Assembly: GCA_028716745.1 (NCBI GenBank)
Contig: JAQUPE010000001.1
Location: 94,203 to 146,064, forward strand
Direction: 5' to 3'
Source of the DNA: Minisyncoccota bacterium
GTDB lineage: Bacteria; Patescibacteriota; Minisyncoccia; UBA6257; 02-FULL-45-10c
DNA length: 51,862 nucleotides
Part shown: in pieces, positions 7,820-16,145 of the stretch
Numbering within the stretch: the first letter of the stretch is position 1
Layout of the letters: the number at the start of each line of letters is the position of its first letter
Notes under the pieces: generated by a model
What the model saw: only the letters and a program-made list of their open reading frames with translations
Database searches by the model: none
What the model was told of the DNA's origin: nothing
Program-made: the position numbers and the translations under genes

Positions 7820-8413
7820 ATGTTTAAAAAACTTAAAGAAGAAAGAACATTAGTAATGGTAAAGCCGGACGGAGTAAAAAGAGGATTGGTTGGAGAAATT
7901 GTAAAACGCATTGAACAGCGAGGGTTAAAATTAATCGCTCTTGAAATGTTTCAGGCCACAAAAGAAGATATAGAAAAGCATTATTCTACTTCTGAAGAAA
8001 ATTTGAAAAATATGGGCGGGAAGCTGGTATCAACTTGCGAGAAATATAATATCGATATGATAAAAGAGTTTGGAACTTCTGATCCGGTCAAATTAGGAGC
8101 GCTGGTCCATAGCTGGCTGGGAGAGTATTTAACTTCAGGCCCTATGGTAAAAATGGTTGTTCAGGGAATTCTTGCCGTGGAGATGGTGAGAAAATTGGCT
8201 GGAAACACGATGCCAGCTCAAGCAGAAATGGGAACAATTCGCGGAGATTTTTCGGTTGATTCTGGAATTATTGCTAATACACAGAGAAGGGCAGTTAGAA
8301 ATGTTGTTCATGCCTCAGGAAATGTTGCGGAAGCTGAATTTGAAATAGGCCTTTGGTTTAAATCGGATGAAATTCATAGTTATAAGAGAGCGGAGGAGGA
8401 GATAATGTTTTAA
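7820..8413 (+). CDS. ndk: Nucleoside diphosphate kinase with an insertion
   Basis: It transfers the terminal phosphate from ATP to nucleoside diphosphates through a phosphohistidine. ERTLVMVKPDGVKRG is the N-terminal signature, GTIRGDF the nucleotide-binding segment, and the catalytic His is in NVVHASG near the C-terminus. At 197 aa it is about 50 residues longer than the usual 130-150. The extra segment lies after HYSTSEENL and runs to about HSWLGEYLTSGP. The gene starts 2 nt after aspS and has no ribosome-binding site. Confidence 0.93.
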   Translation: MFKKLKEERTLVMVKPDGVKRGLVGEIVKRIEQRGLKLIALEMFQATKEDIEKHYSTSEENLKNMGGKLVSTCEKYNIDMIKEFGTSDPVKLGALVHSWLGEYLTSGPMVKMVVQGILAVEMVRKLAGNTMPAQAEMGTIRGDFSVDSGIIANTQRRAVRNVVHASGNVAEAEFEIGLWFKSDEIHSYKRAEEEIMF

Positions 8414-8480
8414 GGGGAAAAAGCGTTATAAAATCTATTGACTTCTATTCACTTTTAAGACGTTTCTTTTATTATTGCGA

Positions 8481-8489
8481 TGTTATAAT
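8481..8489 (+). promoter_or_regulatory. Extended -10 promoter of the small RNA gene
   Basis: TG-T-TATAAT places the start 7 nt after the box, at the G that opens the closing stem of the RNA. No good -35 is visible, which fits an extended -10 promoter. Confidence 0.6.
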
Positions 8490-8495
8490 TAAATT

Positions 8496-8617
8496 GAAAT
8501 CCCGTCTCGGTTTCCTGATTAGTCTATTGTTAAAGGGAGAACAAATTGAATCAGGCCGTGGCTTGTTTCTGAGTTCACCCACCTAAAATTTAGCAGGGAC
8601 TTACGAGCGGGATTTTT
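8496..8617 (+). ncRNA. ssrS: Structured small RNA, probable 6S RNA
   Basis: A transcript of about 120 nt is framed by a long closing stem: AAATCCCG and CTCG at the 5' end pair with CGAG and CGGGATTT at the 3' end. Inside is a hairpin with CCTGATT paired to AATCAGG and an inner TTGTT/AACAA stem. The 3' strand then has TTCACCCA, a small hairpin (CTAAA/TTTAG) and GGGACTTACGAG. That order resembles the 3' half of E. coli 6S RNA (TTCACC, hairpin, GGGTTACAG). 6S binds the sigma-70 holoenzyme as a promoter mimic. The RNA gene is well supported by its own promoter and terminator; the 6S name is inference and the RNA is shorter than the usual 180 nt. Confidence 0.6.
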
Positions 8618-8621
8618 GTTT

Positions 8622-8648
8622 CAAAAACACTTTAAGAAGGTGTTTTTT
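8622..8648 (+). terminator. Terminator after the small RNA
   Basis: AAAAACAC pairs with GTGTTTTT across a 9-nt loop, ending in T-rich sequence. Confidence 0.65.
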
Positions 8649-8688
8649 GTTTGAATCATAATAAAAATTTATGTATTCTTAATTATCA

Positions 8689-8759
8689 CGGACTGTATTA
8701 TAACGGTAGTATATGCCCTTGGGGTGGGCACGACCCGGGTTCAACTCCCGGCAGTCCGA
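8689..8759 (+). tRNA. tRNA-Pro (anticodon GGG)
   Basis: A cloverleaf with acceptor CGGACTG/CAGTCCG, anticodon stem TGCCC/GGGCA around loop TTGGGGT (anticodon GGG), T-arm CCGGG-TTCAACT-CCCGG and discriminator A. The CCA end is not encoded. The D-arm is weak (about 3 bp) and its loop resembles that of tRNA-Gly, but U33 fixes the anticodon as GGG. Confidence 0.9.
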
Positions 8760-8771
8760 CAGATTAAATAA

Positions 8772-8797
8772 AAAAACCGCTACTTAGCGGATTTTTT
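8772..8797. terminator. Bidirectional terminator overlapping the rpmB stop codon
   Basis: CCGCTA and TAGCGG form a 6-bp stem with A6 on the left and a T-rich run on the right, so it can act in both directions: after tRNA-Pro on the plus strand and after rpmB on the minus strand. The rpmB stop codon (TAG) lies inside the stem. Confidence 0.75.
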
Positions 8798-8995
8798 AGT
8801 TTTAGAAGCTGCAGATTCTTTTAATCTTCTCTTGCATTTAACGCAAGCCTTAACTCTGCCGGATTTACCCGGAATTGTTGCCCATTGGAGATTGGCTTGT
8901 TTTCTGCTCCAGTTGGTAGGATTATAATTACCCCTAAGAAGCTTTCTGGTGCCTCCCATTATGTAGCTTTTTTTGCAAATCGCGCATTTCCTCAT
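8780..8995 (-). CDS. rpmB: Ribosomal protein bL28, zinc-ribbon type
   Basis: A 71-aa basic protein with the L28 order: an N-terminal CxxC (residues 4-7, KCAICKK), a central basic NPTNWSRKQANLQW stretch and a second CxxC (CVKC, residues about 52-55). The four Cys should bind zinc, as in many bL28 proteins. The gene stands alone on the minus strand between tRNA-Pro and dnaG. Its -10 box ends 6 nt before the ATG, so the mRNA should be leaderless. Confidence 0.85.
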   Translation of the reverse strand: MRKCAICKKSYIMGGTRKLLRGNYNPTNWSRKQANLQWATIPGKSGRVKACVKCKRRLKESAASKTKKSAK

Positions 8996-9001
8996 AGTGT
9001 T

Positions 9002-9007
9002 TTTATA
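9002..9007 (-). promoter_or_regulatory. Leaderless rpmB promoter (-10 box)
   Basis: On the minus strand TATAAA is followed by exactly 6 nt and then the rpmB ATG, so transcription should start at or next to the A of the start codon. Confidence 0.55.
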
Positions 9008-9062
9008 CTATATGAAAGTATTTAAGAAATCAAGTCATAAAAGGTTTTTTATTTTTGAGCCG

Positions 9063-9071
9063 TGTTATATT
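9063..9071 (+). promoter_or_regulatory. dnaG extended -10 promoter
   Basis: TG-T-TATATT lies 11 nt before the dnaG ATG, predicting a leader of about 5 nt. Confidence 0.5.
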
Positions 9072-9082
9072 AAACTATTGTT

Positions 9083-10816
9083 ATGAATGACACAGCCCAG
9101 CAAGTAAAGGAAAAACTGGATATAGTGGATTTTTTGAAGCAGTATATGGAAGTTAAGCCGGCGGGCAAAAACTTCAAAGCTAACTGCCCATTTCACAAGG
9201 AAAAAACTCCTTCTTTTATGATTTCTCCGGAAAGGCAGACTTGGCATTGTTTTGGCAGCTGCAGCGAGGGAGGTGACATCATCAAGTTTTTGATGAAATA
9301 TGAAAATCTGGAATTTTATGATGCCTTGAAAATATTGGCGGAAAAAGCAGGCATAGAAATAAGGCAGTCCGGCGACAAAGATTTCAGAGCTCACAATATC
9401 TTATATTCAATAATGGGTTCGGCTAAAGATTTTTTTAAGAATAGCTTAAAGTCTTCCGAAAAAGTAAAAAACTATTTAAAGGAAAGGGGATTAAAAAACG
9501 AAACAATAGAGGAGTTTGAATTGGGACTTGCGCCGGATGAGCCGGATTTGATGACCCGCCATCTTTTGGGCCTTGGATATAATATTACGGATTTAGAAAA
9601 AGCCGGATTAATTTTAAAAACAGAAAGAGGAACTTATTGGGACAGGTATCGCGGAAGGCTTATTTTTCCTATTTTTAATCATGTTGGAAAAGTAGTCGGA
9701 TTTGCGGGAAGAGTTTTACCTGGGGCTAGAGAGGATATTGCTAAATATGTAAATAGTCCCGAAACTCCGATTTATCAAAAATCCAGAATTTTATACGGTT
9801 TTCATAAAACAAAAAATGATGTTAGGGAAGAAAAAACGGCGGTCTTGGTTGAGGGTTATATGGATTTTTTGATGGCTTGGCAGGATGGGGTTAAAAATAT
9901 AGTTGCTGTTTCCGGTACGGCTTTGACGGCAGAACACCTAAAAGCATTAAGAAGATTAGCCGACGAGGTGGTTTTGGCGTTTGATGCTGATGAGGCCGGC
10001 CAAGCAGCTGCCGAAAGAAGCATAGATGCATCGGCAGCGTTTGATTTCACTGTTAAAGTATTGGTAATAGAAGACGATAAATTCAAAGATCCGGCAGATG
10101 TAGCAAAAGATAAGCCTGGATTTTTGAAAGAATTAGTTAAAAATGCCAAGCCGGCGATGGATTATTATTTTTATAAATATTTTACAAATAGATTCTTTAC
10201 GGAAAATCAGGGCATAAAAGAGAAAAAGCAAAATATCAGAGTTTTGCTTTCCAAGATTAAAAAAATATCCAGTCCGGTAGAACGCCAGCATTGGATTAAG
10301 GAGCTGGCAACACTGACTTATTTGGACGAAAAAGTTTTGGCCGAAGAAATGGGATCCATAAAAGAAGATGAGTCTCAAGAGGCTGAGGCTTCGACTGGAA
10401 CAGAAAATATTTCTAAAATAATTTTAAGAAAAGACTTAATAGCTCAGCGCCTTTTGGGAATTGCTTTAAATGGCACAAATGAAGAATTTAAAAAACAGCT
10501 CGAAAAAGAAATTGAATATTTGCCCGAGCATTACAGGGATATTTTAAGCGGTAATAAAAAAGCCGATTTGGAAGACATTATGGGTTTGATAGGACTGCGT
10601 TTCAGCATGGAAAATGCTGATATAGCGGAACAGGAATTAAAAAGAGAATTTCAGGCATTGCTTATAGAATTAAAGATGGAATATTTAAAAGAAGAACAAA
10701 AGAAATCCAGGGAGCTTATGCATAAGCTTGATGAGAAGGGTGATAAGGAGGCCTATGAAAAGGAAACTAAGCGGTTTGACAGTATTAGCCGGGAGATACA
10801 TAATCTTAAAAGATGA
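9083..10816 (+). CDS. dnaG: DNA primase DnaG
   Basis: It synthesises RNA primers for replication. It has an N-terminal zinc-binding domain (residues 30-75, CPFHKEKTPSF and WHCFGSCSEGGD), the RNA polymerase core (GRLIFPIFNHVGKVVGFAGR), a TOPRIM domain (VLVEGYMDFLMAW near 255 and LAFDADEAGQ near 300) and a helical C-terminal region that would contact DnaB. At 577 aa it is normal length. rpoD follows, the conserved macromolecular-synthesis order, but rpsU is absent upstream and rpmB is divergent. Confidence 0.97.
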   Translation: MNDTAQQVKEKLDIVDFLKQYMEVKPAGKNFKANCPFHKEKTPSFMISPERQTWHCFGSCSEGGDIIKFLMKYENLEFYDALKILAEKAGIEIRQSGDKDFRAHNILYSIMGSAKDFFKNSLKSSEKVKNYLKERGLKNETIEEFELGLAPDEPDLMTRHLLGLGYNITDLEKAGLILKTERGTYWDRYRGRLIFPIFNHVGKVVGFAGRVLPGAREDIAKYVNSPETPIYQKSRILYGFHKTKNDVREEKTAVLVEGYMDFLMAWQDGVKNIVAVSGTALTAEHLKALRRLADEVVLAFDADEAGQAAAERSIDASAAFDFTVKVLVIEDDKFKDPADVAKDKPGFLKELVKNAKPAMDYYFYKYFTNRFFTENQGIKEKKQNIRVLLSKIKKISSPVERQHWIKELATLTYLDEKVLAEEMGSIKEDESQEAEASTGTENISKIILRKDLIAQRLLGIALNGTNEEFKKQLEKEIEYLPEHYRDILSGNKKADLEDIMGLIGLRFSMENADIAEQELKREFQALLIELKMEYLKEEQKKSRELMHKLDEKGDKEAYEKETKRFDSISREIHNLKR

Positions 10817-10913
10817 GTTTTTTGAAGGAAAATTGTAACTTTAGGCCGTTTTGTTCGTTGTATGTAACGATTGGCTATTTTGCCTCTTAATTTAATATCT
10901 ATTTGAAAATATT

Positions 10914-10929
10914 CCCCGCGAGGGGTTTT
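10914..10929 (+). terminator. Short GC hairpin with T-tract between dnaG and rpoD
   Basis: CCCC-GCGA-GGGG is followed by TTTT. The stem is only 4 bp but is capped by a GNRA loop. It may be a weak terminator or pause site. Confidence 0.35.
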
Positions 10930-10946
10930 GTCGTTTATTGTCCTTT

Positions 10947-12101
10947 ATGAAAAAAAACAAAAAAAAGACTTTAAATAAGAAAACAAAAAAGGGAATTAAG
11001 AAAAATCCAAAAAAGATTTCGCCAAAAAGTCAGGTGGAAGATTTAGCTTTGGAAGATTTAATAAATCGCGGACGCGGACGCGGGTTTGTTACGGACACAG
11101 AGGTCCTGCATTTTTTCCCAAGAATCGAAGACAATGTTGATATGCTGGATGAAATTTATGGCCGTCTTGAACAATCAAACATAAAAGTTATTGAAACAAG
11201 CCAGCTTATAGAATTACCGAAAGAGGAAATAAGCGACAAAGAGCTGTTATCGGCTACTTCTATAGAAGGAGATCTTTCCGACTCTGTTCAGATGTATCTT
11301 AAAGAAATTGGAAGAACGCCATTATTAACTTCTAATGAAGAAAAAGAATTAGCTAAACGAGTAGAAAAAGGAGACAAAGAGGCTCGCAACAGATTTATAC
11401 AGGCAAACTTGAGGTTAGTGGTTTCTATTGCTAAGCGTTATGTAAATCGTTCTCCTAATTTGGGAATTTTGGATTTAGCCCAGGAAGGAAATATAGGATT
11501 ATCCCGCGCCGTTGATAAATTTGATTATCGGCGCGGTTTTAAATTTTCAACCTATGCAACTTGGTGGATTAGGCAGGCGATTACCAGGGCCTTGGCAGAT
11601 CAGTCCAGAACCATTAGAATACCTGTTCATATGGTGGAGACCATATCCAAGTACTCTCAATTTAAGCGGAAATTGACTCAAGAACTTGGCAGGGATCCCT
11701 TGCCGGAAGAGATTTCCGTAGAGATGGGAGTACCGGTAGAAAAGATCCATCATATTCAAAAAATATCGCAGGACGTTGTTTCGCTTGAAGCGCCTGTTGG
11801 AGACGAAGACGAGGATTCTACTATTTCGGAATTTATTCCGGATGAGAAAAATCTTAGCCCGTCCCAGACAGCTTCTCAGACATTGCTTAAAGAGCAAATC
11901 AGAAAAATAATGGTTGATTTAAGCGAAAGAGAGCAGAAAATTTTAAGAATGCGTTTCGGTCTGGAAGACGGCGTAACCCATACATTAGAGGAAGTTGGAA
12001 AGGAATTTGGCGTAACGCGCGAAAGAATCCGTCAAATTGAGGCTAAGGCGCTAGTTAGGATAAAATCACACGAAAGAGCATTTCTAATAGAAGGTTATTA
12101 A
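10947..12101 (+). CDS. rpoD: Primary RNA polymerase sigma factor
   Basis: It directs RNA polymerase to housekeeping promoters. It has a Lys-rich N-terminus, a region 1.1-like segment (residues about 25-85), region 1.2/2 ([13 protein letters not shown], then [11 protein letters not shown] and [17 protein letters not shown]), region 3 and region 4 ([18 protein letters not shown], then [13 protein letters not shown] as recognition helix). The long non-conserved insert of proteobacterial sigma-70 is absent. ATG 10947 is preferred over a TTG three codons upstream. Its -10-binding region 2.4 fits the TATAAT-type boxes in this window. Confidence 0.95.
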   Translation: MKKNKKKTLNKKTKKGIKKNPKKISPKSQVEDLALEDLINRGRGRGFVTDTEVLHFFPRIEDNVDMLDEIYGRLEQSNIKVIETSQLIELPKEEISDKELLSATSIEGDLSDSVQMYLKEIGRTPLLTSNEEKELAKRVEKGDKEARNRFIQANLRLVVSIAKRYVNRSPNLGILDLAQEGNIGLSRAVDKFDYRRGFKFSTYATWWIRQAITRALADQSRTIRIPVHMVETISKYSQFKRKLTQELGRDPLPEEISVEMGVPVEKIHHIQKISQDVVSLEAPVGDEDEDSTISEFIPDEKNLSPSQTASQTLLKEQIRKIMVDLSEREQKILRMRFGLEDGVTHTLEEVGKEFGVTRERIRQIEAKALVRIKSHERAFLIEGY

Positions 12102-12104
12102 ATT

Positions 12105-13340
12105 ATGACTAAGCTTTTATTAAAAACGTTATTTGTTTTTGCCGTAATAAATCCGGGCTCTTTTAACTTGGCCATAGCGGCAGATTCCCAGCAGGACGGA
12201 ACAGCTGTTTCTAAGCCTTTGCTTTTGCCAACCAACCCTCTTTATTTCTTGAAGGAATGGAAAAGAGAAACTCAAAAGGCTTTTACTTTCAATCAAAATA
12301 AAAAGATTGATTTGGATATTAATACGGTAAATGAAAAAATAATAGAACTTATAAAATTGGATAATATTAAATCCGAATTTGTTTCCGCTAAAATTACAAA
12401 GAAAATGGAAACTCTGGAGCAGGAAATAGTTGATTTAGGAGTGCAAATTCTTTCCAAAACAGAATCAGCGAGCCTTTTCCATGATCGTATTATAAAAATG
12501 TTCGGAGATTTTAATAATTATTTTAGAAACGAGCTTCGCGCGGCTGAAATTCTTTATAGAATTAAAAATCAGCTATCGGAAGACTACGGAAATAGGGTTG
12601 GGGGATTTGAAGAAAGATTTTTAATTAGTTTTGGCAACGAAACTGAAAATAGCGATTTTTTAAAAAACATTCCAAATGTTTTAAATCAGCTAATTCTTGG
12701 AAAAAGAGAAAAGATTAATTTTATAGATGAATTAAGAGAGGCTTTTGCCGAAGGCGATGTTAAAAATGTTTTGGGAATGACCAGACAGGAAATTTTAGAA
12801 AAAGCCAGCGAGGATGGAAATATCAATAAGCCTGATGCTCAAAATATGATTGATGGTGCCGAAAAAGCGGTTGAAAATTTAGCCGATAAAATGAAAGAGA
12901 GAGCGATGCCTAAAAGTAATTTGATTAAGGACTTATATTCTAAGGCATCGTTTAATTTAACTGAGGCAAAAAATATGCTTCAGATTTTTAATGATAAAGA
13001 AGCTTTTTCGCAGGCATCAATCGCTGAGGCAGCCGCCAAAACAGCTTTGGTTCAAATAGTAAAAATAAAGTCCGATGAAAGTTTTAGCTTTAAGCAGGAT
13101 ATTAAGGATATAAAAGGAGAATATGATGCCTTAATAAACACGGTTAATTCAAAAGATTTAAATGCAGAAAAAGCTCCTTATTTATTCGATATTTTGACTC
13201 AAAACGAGAAGTTATTGGTTAAATTATCAGACATTTTAAATAAGGGCTCTAAATTTGATTTTGACGTGATGGTAATGGCGGTAAGACAGACGAAATCTTT
13301 ATTCTTTAAAGCGGAACAAGAATTAGAAAACTTTAATTAA
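12105..13340 (+). CDS. Secreted DUF5667-like protein
   Basis: The 411-aa protein has a signal peptide (residues 1-25, ending near NLAIAADS) and then PTNPLYFLKEWKRETQKAFTF, the typical opening of DUF5667 proteins. The rest is helical, with alternating hydrophobic and charged residues and no catalytic motif. DUF5667 proteins are secreted and of unknown function. It starts 3 nt after rpoD and 1 nt before the nucleotidyltransferase, so it is probably cotranscribed with the sigma factor. Confidence 0.75.
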   Translation: MTKLLLKTLFVFAVINPGSFNLAIAADSQQDGTAVSKPLLLPTNPLYFLKEWKRETQKAFTFNQNKKIDLDINTVNEKIIELIKLDNIKSEFVSAKITKKMETLEQEIVDLGVQILSKTESASLFHDRIIKMFGDFNNYFRNELRAAEILYRIKNQLSEDYGNRVGGFEERFLISFGNETENSDFLKNIPNVLNQLILGKREKINFIDELREAFAEGDVKNVLGMTRQEILEKASEDGNINKPDAQNMIDGAEKAVENLADKMKERAMPKSNLIKDLYSKASFNLTEAKNMLQIFNDKEAFSQASIAEAAAKTALVQIVKIKSDESFSFKQDIKDIKGEYDALINTVNSKDLNAEKAPYLFDILTQNEKLLVKLSDILNKGSKFDFDVMVMAVRQTKSLFFKAEQELENFN

Positions 13341-13341
13341 A

Positions 13342-14007
13342 GTGCCGGATATTTATCGTGAAAAATGGGGCAAATTTTTAAGAAGGATTTGGCCCTTTCG
13401 TTTTATTCCTTTCGTTGATTTTGTTTTGGTTGCTGGATCTTTGGCAACGGGAAATGTAAAGGAGTCGTCTGATTTTGACGTAATAATCGGGGTAAGACAG
13501 GGGAGAATATTCAGCGCAAGGCTATTTTGTTATTTTGTTTTTGGAATTTTAGGATGGAGAAAGGGGAAAAAAGATAAGATTGGAAAAGATAAATTTTGTT
13601 TTAATCATTTTGTAGCTCCTAAGGCATTTCGTTTATCTCCTCCTTATAACGAATATTGGGCAAATTTGTATTTATCACTGATACCGGTTTATGGCGATAA
13701 AAAATTAATACAAAATTTCTTTGACGAGAATATAGATTGGCTGGGAAAAAGACGAAGCCTTGCCGATGATTTTGTAAATATTCAGCATCATAAGAATATA
13801 TTCAAGCTATTTTTTCAAACAGTTTTATCAGGATTTGTCGGTAATTGGCTGGAGAAGAAATTTAAAAATATTCAAATAAAAAGAATTGAGGAGGCAATGA
13901 ATTCAGAAACGGGATATAAACCAAGAATTATTTATAATGATAACGAACTGGAATTTCATCCGGACACCAGGCGGATAGAAGAAATGTTAAATAATAGCCA
14001 AAAATAA
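13342..14007 (+). CDS. Nucleotidyltransferase-fold protein
   Basis: The 221-aa protein has the Pol-beta-type signature AGSLATG...SSDFDVII near residues 32-50 (GS followed by DxD), which places it in the minimal nucleotidyltransferase superfamily. The remaining sequence is not assignable to a subfamily, and a hydrophobic stretch (SARLFCYFVFGILGW) follows the active site. The start codon is GTG, two bases after the preceding stop. The substrate is unknown. Confidence 0.65.
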   Translation: MPDIYREKWGKFLRRIWPFRFIPFVDFVLVAGSLATGNVKESSDFDVIIGVRQGRIFSARLFCYFVFGILGWRKGKKDKIGKDKFCFNHFVAPKAFRLSPPYNEYWANLYLSLIPVYGDKKLIQNFFDENIDWLGKRRSLADDFVNIQHHKNIFKLFFQTVLSGFVGNWLEKKFKNIQIKRIEEAMNSETGYKPRIIYNDNELEFHPDTRRIEEMLNNSQK

Positions 14008-14010
14008 AAG

Positions 14011-14048
14011 CTGTATAGTATATGATAATTGTAACTTATAATATACAG
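14011..14048. repeat. Palindromic element copy 2
   Basis: A 38-nt imperfect inverted repeat equals the reverse complement of the element at 6282-6319 with three differences. The ATAATTGTAA loop is conserved while two of the differences fall in the arms and weaken pairing. It begins 4 nt after a stop codon, upstream of the groES operator. Confidence 0.75.
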
Positions 14049-14077
14049 GTTTTGGGGAGGCATGGAGGGGTTGGGTA

Positions 14078-14104
14078 TTGGCACTCATTGCTATGGACTG
14101 CCAG
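14078..14104 (+). promoter_or_regulatory. CIRCE-like operator (HrcA site) of groESL
   Basis: TTGGCACTC, a 9-nt spacer and GACTGCCAG match the CIRCE layout TTAGCACTC-N9-GAGTGCTAA in spacing. The left arm has 8 of 9 consensus bases and the right arm is more degenerate. CIRCE is the binding site of the heat-shock repressor HrcA. A possible promoter (TGGACT, 17 nt, TATTAT at 14117-14122) overlaps it. Confidence 0.6.
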
Positions 14105-14142
14105 GCATTAAGTCGTTATTATAGTTATATAAATAAAATCTT

Positions 14143-14430
14143 ATGAATTTAAAACCATTAAATGACAATGTTTTCTTGGAGCCGTTAGAGGAGGAAAAGG
14201 TTACTAAATCCGGCATAGTTATTCCGGATACGGCGGAAAAAGAAAAGCCGATGAAGGGCAGAATTTTAGCGGCAGGCCCCGGCAGGATTGACGACAAGGG
14301 AAGCCGTATTCCGATGTCCGTTAAAGTCGGAGATTTGGTTTTATTTAAAAAATACAGCGAAACAGAAGTTGAGCTTGAGAGCAAGAAATATTTAATCGTA
14401 GAAGAAAAAGATATTATAGCTACTATTTAA
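14143..14430 (+). CDS. groES: Co-chaperonin GroES
   Basis: The 95-aa co-chaperonin caps GroEL. It begins LKPLNDNVFLEPLEEE, has the mobile loop around KSGIVIPDTAEKEKP (residues 24-38) and ends with LIVEEKDIIATI. Length and motifs are typical. groEL starts 2 nt after the stop. Upstream lie the CIRCE-like operator and the palindromic element, so heat-shock control by HrcA is likely. Confidence 0.96.
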   Translation: MNLKPLNDNVFLEPLEEEKVTKSGIVIPDTAEKEKPMKGRILAAGPGRIDDKGSRIPMSVKVGDLVLFKKYSETEVELESKKYLIVEEKDIIATI

Positions 14431-14431
14431 T

Positions 14432-16081
14432 ATGTCCAAACAAATTTTATTCAGCGGGGAAGCCCGCGAAGCGTTAAAAAGAGGAATAGATAAGCTGGCC
14501 GAGGCAGTCAGGGTAACTTTGGGCCCTCGCGGAAGAGCAGTTGTTATAGAAAAGGGTTATGGAACTCCGCAGGTCACTTTTGACGGCGTTACTGTTGCCA
14601 AAGAAGTGGTGCTGGAAGATAAGTTTGAAAATCTTGGAGCGGATTTAGTAAAACAGGCTGCGGAAAAAACCAATGATAATGTCGGAGATGGAACTACATC
14701 CTCCGTTGTTTTGGCACATGCGATGATAGATGAAGGAGAAAAAATTATTAGGGAAAAATCTGTGAATGTTATTCGTTTGGCTCAGGAGCTTGAAAAGACC
14801 AGTGAGCAAATCGTCAGAATTTTAGAAGATCAAAAAGAAATAATAATAGGAGATCGCAGAAAAATTCAGGAAGTGGCGACGCTTTCTTCTAAAAATCAGG
14901 AAATCGGAAAACTAATAGCCGAAGTCATGGAGGGAGTCGGAGGAAATGGAGTTGTTTCCATAGAAGATTCAAATACCATCAGTAATTCTTATGAAATAGT
15001 TGAGGGAATGCAATTTGATAGAGGATATATTTCTCCCTACATGGTAACTAATACAGAAAAAATGGAGTCTGTTTTGGAAAATCCTTATATTTTAGTAACC
15101 GATAAAAAAATTTCTTCTATCCAGGAGCTTTTGCCTCTTTTGGAAAAATTGATTCAGGCGGGAAGGAAGGAATTGATGATTATAGCCGAAGAAGTTGAGG
15201 GAGAGGCCTTAACTACTTTAATACTTAATAAAATCAGAGGAATTTTCAGTGTTTTGGCCATTAAGGCTCCAGGATTTGGCGATAGAAGAAAGGAAATGCT
15301 GCAAGACGTTTGCGTTATTACCGGCGCGCAGTTTATTTCGGAAGAGCTTGGCCGCAAGCTTGATTCTGTAGTTATCACAGATTTAGGCCAGGCACATCGC
15401 GTTGTTTCCAATAAAGATAATACAACTATCGTCGGAGGTAAGGGAGATAAAGCTGAAATAGAAAAAAGAATTACCCAGCTTAAGGCGCAATTGAAAAAAA
15501 CCGAATCTGGATTTGATAAGGAAAAATTACAGGAACGTCTAGGTAAATTAGCCGGGGGCGTAGCCGTAATCAAAGTTGGCGCTCCGACGGAATCTACTCA
15601 AAAAGAATTGAAGCAAAGAGTAGAGGATGCCGTTTCTGCAACTCGCGCGGCAATGGAAGAAGGAATAGTTCCCGGCGGAGGAATTGCGCTTTTTAATGCT
15701 TGTAAACATATAAAAGAAAATCCGATTAAAGGAGAGATCTCTATTTTTCAAGCAGCTCAAATGATTTTATTAAAAGCCGTAAAGGCTCCTCTTAGGGCTA
15801 TTATAGAAAACAGCGGCGCTCAGCCTGATAAAATTATGGAAAAATTAATGGAAATGAGAGAAGATACCATAAATGACTGGTCTGGATTTAATGCTGTCAC
15901 AAATGAAATTTGCGATTTAAAAAAGACAGGAATAATAGATCCCTTAAAGGTGGTCAAAACATCTTTTTTGAATGCTGTTTCTGTAGCATCCAATTATCTG
16001 ACTATCGGGGCTGCTTTAACTGAAAAGCCAGAACCGAAAGATAAGCATGAGCATGGGATGCCGGAGGGAATAGGATATTAA
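14432..16081 (+). CDS. groEL: Chaperonin GroEL
   Basis: The 549-aa ATP-dependent folding chamber subunit carries the ATP-binding motifs VTLGPRGRAVVIEKG and VGDGTTSSVVLAHAM (residues about 83-97), the catalytic Asp in NDWSGFNA, and the hinge and apical segments. The C-terminus is DKHEHGMPEGIGY instead of the flexible Gly-Gly-Met tail of E. coli GroEL that lines the cavity floor. It forms a two-gene operon with groES and ends in a strong terminator. Confidence 0.97.
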   Translation: MSKQILFSGEAREALKRGIDKLAEAVRVTLGPRGRAVVIEKGYGTPQVTFDGVTVAKEVVLEDKFENLGADLVKQAAEKTNDNVGDGTTSSVVLAHAMIDEGEKIIREKSVNVIRLAQELEKTSEQIVRILEDQKEIIIGDRRKIQEVATLSSKNQEIGKLIAEVMEGVGGNGVVSIEDSNTISNSYEIVEGMQFDRGYISPYMVTNTEKMESVLENPYILVTDKKISSIQELLPLLEKLIQAGRKELMIIAEEVEGEALTTLILNKIRGIFSVLAIKAPGFGDRRKEMLQDVCVITGAQFISEELGRKLDSVVITDLGQAHRVVSNKDNTTIVGGKGDKAEIEKRITQLKAQLKKTESGFDKEKLQERLGKLAGGVAVIKVGAPTESTQKELKQRVEDAVSATRAAMEEGIVPGGGIALFNACKHIKENPIKGEISIFQAAQMILLKAVKAPLRAIIENSGAQPDKIMEKLMEMREDTINDWSGFNAVTNEICDLKKTGIIDPLKVVKTSFLNAVSVASNYLTIGAALTEKPEPKDKHEHGMPEGIGY

Positions 16082-16107
16082 TTTTTAAAAATTCAATTAT
16101 GTTTTAG

Positions 16108-16127
16108 GCGCCCTAGGGCGCTTTTTT
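16108..16127 (+). terminator. groESL terminator
   Basis: A GCGCC/GGCGC stem with a CTAG tetraloop is followed by TTTTTT. Confidence 0.85.
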
Positions 16128-16131
16128 GTGC

Positions 16132-16137
16132 TAAAAT
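16132..16137 (+). promoter_or_regulatory. Leaderless promoter of the radical SAM gene
   Basis: TG-C-TAAAAT lies 8 nt before the ATG and directly abuts the groESL terminator, so this gene should start its own leaderless or nearly leaderless transcript. Confidence 0.5.
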
Positions 16138-16145
16138 ATTGTTGA

